This document shows, in pieces, positions 59,846-64,000 of a stretch of DNA of 64,000 bases. Position numbers and translations under genes: made by a program. Under the pieces are notes generated by a model, which did no database searches, had not been told where the DNA came from, and worked only from the letters and a program-made list of their open reading frames with translations. Position 1 is the first letter of the stretch, and each line of letters begins with the position of its first letter. Location: NCBI RefSeq assembly GCF_014635865.1, contig NZ_BMDQ01000003.1:411709-475708 (forward strand). The letters are read 5' to 3'. This DNA comes from Winogradskyella haliclonae (lineage in GTDB: Bacteria > Bacteroidota > Bacteroidia > Flavobacteriales > Flavobacteriaceae).

Positions 59846-60256
59846 TTATCGTAATCTATCTACAGATTTTACAAGATCTTCGTCCTTTTTAATTGCCTTA
59901 TTTGCTAAGACTAAAAACACGATAGAAAAAATAGGAAGAATCAACCCAATACCTTTCTCAGAAACCAAAGTTTCTCCAGATAAATTTAGAGACTGATACA
60001 CGAACACTCCTAGTAAAATAAAGTTTAATATTATATTAAGTCGTCCCAAAACAAACTGAGACTTTCTATTTTTAAAACTAAATATCGAAATCAAAGATAA
60101 CAAAGCTGAGCCTAAAAACAAGCCTAAATACATGTAGTTATCTTTAGCAAATACAAGTACTTGATTTTTATCGGTATACAAATCGAACACAAAAATTAAA
60201 CCCGCAGAAATTACTACTGCGACTAATAAATAAAGTGTCTGAATGCGTTGAATCAT
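59846..60256 (-). CDS. DUF4293 membrane protein
   Basis: 136 residues with four hydrophobic segments (LYLLVAVVISAGLIFVF; YMYLGLFLGSALLSLISIF; IILNFILLGVFVYQSL; IGLILPIFSIVFLVLANKAI). The start MIQRIQTLYLLVA and the end ANKAIKKDEDLVKSVDRLR are typical of the DUF4293 family next to rho in Flavobacteriaceae. It is divergent from rho. Function unknown. Confidence 0.9.
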   Translation of the reverse strand: MIQRIQTLYLLVAVVISAGLIFVFDLYTDKNQVLVFAKDNYMYLGLFLGSALLSLISIFSFKNRKSQFVLGRLNIILNFILLGVFVYQSLNLSGETLVSEKGIGLILPIFSIVFLVLANKAIKKDEDLVKSVDRLR

Positions 60257-60470
60257 TGTTATTCTTTATAATTGAAGCACAAAATTAGTAGTTTATTTTT
60301 AAATGATGTACCAATTTTTAAATAAAAATTGTATTATTGCACTAGTGCTATGGAAATCAAAATATTCAAAAGCACTTCTTCCGATTTAATTTCTCATTTT
60401 CTTTTATTTTATTTCATTAGAAAATTTTAATTAATCAAAGCCATTATTATAATTCTATACACACATATTA
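60257..60470. other. Divergent promoter region of DUF4293 and rho
   Basis: 214 bases of AT-rich DNA with no ORF. TATTATTGC at about 60331-60339 is a near match to TAnnTTTG on the plus strand and could drive rho with a leader of about 130 bases, long enough for autoregulation. No known riboswitch was recognised. Confidence 0.35.
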
Positions 60471-62114
60471 ATGTTTGAAATTTCACAGTTAAAAGCAAAA
60501 AAACTACCTGAATTACAGGAGATTGCAAAACAACTTAAAGTCCCAAAGTATCGTTCTTTAAAGAAGCTAGATTTGGTCTATCAAATCTTGGACTATCAAG
60601 CTGCAAATCCTAATGCAGTAAAGGCTGTTGCTAAAGAAGATAACAAACCTTCTGAAGAAAAGAACACACAAAGTAAGCCGCAACAGCGTCAAAAAAGAGA
60701 ACGTGTACAAAGACCTCAACAGGAGAAAAAAGAGCAACAAAAGATAGATTTTGATAACAAATCTTCAGAAACTAAAGCTGAAGACAAATCTAAGCCACAA
60801 CAACACTCTAACGATTCTAGAAAAGACCAAAAACAACCTCAAAGAAAGGATGATAACCGTCGTAACCAGAATCAGAAGCACGACAATAAACGTGGTAATG
60901 ACAATAACCACAACAAAAACAATCAGAACAAAAATCAGAATCAAAAAAACAATGGTAACAAGGATAACAGAAACCGTTACCGTGAACCTGATTTTGAATT
61001 TGATGCTATTATAGAAAGCGAGGGTGTTTTAGACATTATGCAAGATGGCTATGGCTTTTTAAGATCTTCGGACTATAACTATCTAACATCTCCTGATGAT
61101 ATTTATGTATCACAATCACAGATTAGATTATTTGGGCTTAAAACAGGAGATACAGTTCTTGGACATGTTCGTCCTCCTAAAGAAGGTGAGAAGTATTTTC
61201 CTTTGATTAAAGTCAGTAAAATTAATGGTCAGAGTCCACAAGTTGTTAGAGACCGTGTAGCTTTTGAACATTTAACACCTTTATTCCCAAAAGAGAAGTT
61301 TAACCTTGCCGAAAGACAAAGTACAATTTCTACTCGTATTATGGATTTGTTCTCTCCTATAGGAAAAGGACAACGAGGTATGATTGTATCGCAGCCAAAA
61401 ACTGGTAAAACCATGTTACTTAAGGATGTTGCTAATGCTATTGCAGCTAACCATCCAGAAGTGTATCAAATGATTTTACTTATTGATGAGCGCCCTGAGG
61501 AAGTTACAGACATGCAACGTAATGTACGTGGTGAAGTAATTGCTTCAACCTTTGATAAAGAGGCACATGAACATGTGAAGATTGCTAACATTGTTTTAGA
61601 AAAAGCAAAACGTCTAGTAGAATGTGGACATGATGTTGTAATCTTATTAGATTCTATAACACGTTTAGCACGTGCATATAATACTGTTCAACCTGCTTCT
61701 GGTAAAATTTTATCCGGTGGTGTAGATGCAAATGCACTACATAAACCCAAGCGCTTCTTTGGTGCTGCTCGTAATATAGAAAATGGTGGGTCATTAACCA
61801 TTATTGCAACTGCATTAACTGAAACAGGCTCTAAAATGGACGAAGTTATTTTTGAAGAATTCAAAGGAACTGGTAATATGGAATTACAATTAGATCGTAA
61901 GATTGCTAACCGTCGCATTTTCCCAGCCATAGATTTAACTTCTTCTAGTACACGTCGTGATGACTTACTTTTAGATGACAATACAATACAGCGTATGTGG
62001 GTAATGCGAAAGTATTTAGCAGACATGAATCCTGTTGAAGCAATGGAATTTATCAATGACCGCTTTAAACAAACAAGAAACAATGAAGAGTTTTTAATCT
62101 CTATGAATGGTTAA
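60471..62114 (+). CDS. rho: Transcription termination factor Rho with disordered insertion
   Basis: 547 residues, longer than the about 420 of E. coli Rho. The N-terminal helical domain ([20 protein letters not shown]) is followed by an insertion of about 120 residues (about 55-178) very rich in Asn, Gln, Lys, Arg and Asp ([40 protein letters not shown]). The RNA-binding cold-shock-like domain ([17 protein letters not shown]) and the hexameric ATPase follow, with Walker [10 protein letters not shown] near residue 305, [10 protein letters not shown] and the R-loop KILSGGVDA. It terminates RNA at Rho-dependent sites. Insertions of this kind are typical of Bacteroidota Rho. Confidence 0.97.
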   Translation: MFEISQLKAKKLPELQEIAKQLKVPKYRSLKKLDLVYQILDYQAANPNAVKAVAKEDNKPSEEKNTQSKPQQRQKRERVQRPQQEKKEQQKIDFDNKSSETKAEDKSKPQQHSNDSRKDQKQPQRKDDNRRNQNQKHDNKRGNDNNHNKNNQNKNQNQKNNGNKDNRNRYREPDFEFDAIIESEGVLDIMQDGYGFLRSSDYNYLTSPDDIYVSQSQIRLFGLKTGDTVLGHVRPPKEGEKYFPLIKVSKINGQSPQVVRDRVAFEHLTPLFPKEKFNLAERQSTISTRIMDLFSPIGKGQRGMIVSQPKTGKTMLLKDVANAIAANHPEVYQMILLIDERPEEVTDMQRNVRGEVIASTFDKEAHEHVKIANIVLEKAKRLVECGHDVVILLDSITRLARAYNTVQPASGKILSGGVDANALHKPKRFFGAARNIENGGSLTIIATALTETGSKMDEVIFEEFKGTGNMELQLDRKIANRRIFPAIDLTSSSTRRDDLLLDDNTIQRMWVMRKYLADMNPVEAMEFINDRFKQTRNNEEFLISMNG

Positions 62115-62135
62115 AGTTCTCAATATAAACGCTAT

Positions 62136-62169
62136 AAAAAAGCCTTTGAAAAAATCAAAGGCTTTTTTA
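62136..62169. terminator. Terminator between rho and the adhesin gene
   Basis: AAAAAAGCCTTTGA AAAAA TCAAAGGCTTTTTT, convergent genes on both sides. Confidence 0.85.
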
Positions 62170-62187
62170 TTTAATACTATATATCTT

Positions 62188-64000
62188 TTATCGCTTTAAT
62201 GCAAAATGAGCACTAAAGGTTCGGGGTTCATTATTTATTGGCTCAACATATTCTAGGGTAAACCAATAGTCAGTACTAGGCATATTATTACCATTATAAG
62301 TGCCATCCCAACCTGGACTTGTTGGGCTCAATTGTTTTATTAGTTTGCCATAACGATCATGAATGTATATGACTGCTGATGGTTGCGAGTCTATACCTCT
62401 TATATTCCATGTATCGTTATTACCATCACCATTTGGCGTAAAGAATTTAGGATAATCAATTACTGTAACGTCTCGGTATAAAACACCACAACCTAAAACA
62501 TCTCTAACACCAACCACATGGTCTCCACCGGTTACGTTATCAAACTCTCCACTTAATTGCCAAGGTCCATCATCTAAATTAAATTCGTATTCACTATTTC
62601 CTGTAGCTGTAGCAACAAGCATATTATTTCCGGTAAAGGTTTGAGAGGTGACTTCAACATCAAATGTATCAGGAATTCCTCCTTCAATAACTTCAGTCTC
62701 ATCAAAATTGGTACACATAGTAACAGTAGATGTTGACGTGTCGGTAACAAGCACACTATAAGTACCACCTTGTGTCGGTATTAGGCTAGGACTCGTTTCT
62801 GTAGGCATTATATCACCATTAAAACGCCATTCAAAAGAGTAATCAGCATCTGAAAGTCCTGTATCTATTACTAGTGGAATTGGAACAGCAGCTTCATTAT
62901 TACTAGTTAAACACAAAATATATGAATCATCTAAATCAAAACTAGGGAGTAAATTAGTTTGTAGCGTGACTTCGGCAATATCAAAACATTCTTCTGGACT
63001 TAACACATTACTTACCCTTGCATAAATAACTTGGGTAGGCATGTCTACATTTTCATATAATAAAGGCAATATATTAGCATTACCCTCAAACGCATCGTCA
63101 AAATCTGCATAAAAATCCACACTAAAATCAACTAGACTCTGAGCAGGACCTAATATTAAAGGTATTTGAGATTCTAAATCAAACTGCGTGGAACCATCAT
63201 TATCATTGACAACATCACATTCTTCGTAAACAACGTCAAAAGCATCAGCACCATCCTGTACTTCAATATTAAATGTTTGCTGACTAATTGTACAACCAGT
63301 TGTCCTATTAGTTATTACTACAAAAATTGGTTGCGGATTACCCACATTCTGATGAGAAGTACCGTCTAACAAAAATGTTGGGTCTTCAGTATCAGCTGCA
63401 ATTTGTGTAGAATAAAAAGTCACTTCAAAATCAGCCTCACTTTGATTAGGGCCTAAGATTTCAGGAATTTTAGAGTTCAATTCAAAATCAAAAAGGAAAT
63501 CTGTATCGTTTTCACAAACTAACCAGTCTGTGACATCAACACTTGCATCAGGCAATGCAAATACCTCAATCTCTATTTCTACAATAACAAAACAGTCAAA
63601 AGAATTCTCAACCCTTACATATATAGTTTCAACTGGATCTATATTAGGATAATTTTCTGGATCTGGTATTCCGTTTAATCTATCAATTGCGTCTTGTAAT
63701 GTTCTAAAATAAACAGCTGTTAAACCTGGATTACCATTAAATATGTCACCTTCTAATTGTGTCAAATCGAACAACTCAACTAAAAGTTGCGTAGGGTCAT
63801 CATCACAAACTCTAATCTCATGAGGGCCAAAATCTGGTGCTGGTGCTGGATCAACAGTTACAGTAATATCAAATGGACTGCCTTCACAACTATCTGCACT
63901 CACTGGTACTATTGTATAAGTCACTATAACCGGTGCGTTGGTCATATTCGTATAAGCATCATCTGCTATTTCATTGGCACCAAATCCTGTACCTACTGTT
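62188..64000 (-). CDS. T9SS type B sorting-domain surface protein, 3' part
   Basis: 604 residues are visible and the frame is open to the window edge, so the N-terminus lies beyond. An ATG at 63945 is internal to the frame and should not be taken as the start. Most of the visible part consists of repeated Cys-containing beta-domains of about 95-100 residues, each starting VCDDDPTQLLVELFDL, VCENDTDFLFDFELNSKIP or ECDVVNDNDGSTQFDLESQI, as in large flavobacterial adhesins. The C-terminus is a type B gliding-motility/T9SS sorting domain (PKFFTPNGDGNNDTWNIRGI, then YIHDRYGKLIKQLSPTSPGW and GTYNGNNMPSTDYWFTLEYV). It would be exported and displayed by the type IX system. Confidence 0.92.
   Translation of the reverse strand, partial: TVGTGFGANEIADDAYTNMTNAPVIVTYTIVPVSADSCEGSPFDITVTVDPAPAPDFGPHEIRVCDDDPTQLLVELFDLTQLEGDIFNGNPGLTAVYFRTLQDAIDRLNGIPDPENYPNIDPVETIYVRVENSFDCFVIVEIEIEVFALPDASVDVTDWLVCENDTDFLFDFELNSKIPEILGPNQSEADFEVTFYSTQIAADTEDPTFLLDGTSHQNVGNPQPIFVVITNRTTGCTISQQTFNIEVQDGADAFDVVYEECDVVNDNDGSTQFDLESQIPLILGPAQSLVDFSVDFYADFDDAFEGNANILPLLYENVDMPTQVIYARVSNVLSPEECFDIAEVTLQTNLLPSFDLDDSYILCLTSNNEAAVPIPLVIDTGLSDADYSFEWRFNGDIMPTETSPSLIPTQGGTYSVLVTDTSTSTVTMCTNFDETEVIEGGIPDTFDVEVTSQTFTGNNMLVATATGNSEYEFNLDDGPWQLSGEFDNVTGGDHVVGVRDVLGCGVLYRDVTVIDYPKFFTPNGDGNNDTWNIRGIDSQPSAVIYIHDRYGKLIKQLSPTSPGWDGTYNGNNMPSTDYWFTLEYVEPINNEPRTFSAHFALKR

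Noticed and set aside
61688..62083. 131-codon minus-strand ORF opposite rho
   Set aside because: Antisense shadow of the conserved rho ATPase domain, without recognisable protein features.
63943..63945. ATG at 63945 as start of the T9SS type B protein
   Set aside because: The frame stays open to the edge of the window and no signal peptide follows this ATG, so it is an internal Met.

Overview
The window is one contiguous, AT-rich chromosomal segment of a marine-type member of the Flavobacteriaceae (Bacteroidota). Support comes from the sequence: C-terminal type A and type B T9SS sorting domains, an eukaryote-like short glutamine synthetase (GSII), a Rho factor with a long disordered insertion, a BlaR1-like protease with SusC-like plug modules, DUF4293/DUF4920/DUF3667/DUF1599 proteins common in this group, and repeated Bacteroidota-type -7 boxes (TAnnTTTG) a short way upstream of genes. 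No insertion sequence, prophage, CRISPR array or rRNA operon is visible. One tRNA gene (Arg, ACG) is present.

Layout. 1-8,300: end of an S9 peptidase, a tail-collar protein, htpG, a Crp-family regulator, a decayed rlmF remnant, a nucleoside-diphosphate-sugar-epimerase-like protein, mnmD with a DUF4920 lipoprotein, ilvE, and a MazG-like pyrophosphohydrolase. 8,300-16,200: small membrane protein, DPP III-type (M49) peptidase, SRPBCC/GyrI protein with the fluoride channel crcB, DUF1684 lipoprotein, an MFS transporter with an attenuator-like leader followed by VOC and DJ-1/PfpI genes, an Lrp regulator and a helical unknown. 16,200-29,500: a one-lobe DEAD-box-like protein downstream of the fused B12 mutase icmF, an OmpA-family protein, a thioredoxin/DUF3738-like protein, DUF4197 and DUF1579-like proteins, a prfA-pyrF-metal/B12 receptor run, a small ABC system and purM.

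29,600-35,800 is the most distinctive region: a complete curli-type functional amyloid operon transcribed leftward: a very large acidic CsgA-like curlin, a CsgB-like minor curlin, an N-terminally extended CsgE (the extension looks CsgH-like), CsgF, a CsgG with a fused C-terminal beta-barrel-like domain and basic tail, and a lipoprotein with carboxypeptidase-regulatory and PD40-like repeats. A hairpin after csgA probably reduces expression of the secretion genes compared with the major subunit.

36,500-49,800: glnA (GSII), a Na+/Ca2+ antiporter, a BlaI/BlaR1-like pair with two visible operator dyads over its promoter, a secreted T9SS endonuclease I, a 1.1-kb small-gene/RNA region (micro-ORF with terminator, a conserved 50-aa protein, tRNA-Arg), a four-gene sulfur module (two YeeE/YedE halves, TauE/SafE, persulfide-dioxygenase-like MBL-rhodanese), clpS, prmA and tpiA. 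49,800-64,000: an OppB-like permease whose first membrane helix is encoded without a usual start codon, a DoxX-DUF6624 fusion, DUF1599, folP, cdaA with two DUF3667 zinc-ribbon membrane proteins, an ABC exporter, truA, a YfcE-like phosphodiesterase, DUF4293, rho, and the 3' part of a large T9SS type B adhesin.

Several long-ORF starts at TTG fall inside TAnnTTTG promoter boxes. For those genes I moved the start to the next ATG, or a TTG further in, and say so in each entry. All functional calls are from reading translations and motifs; no database search was run.
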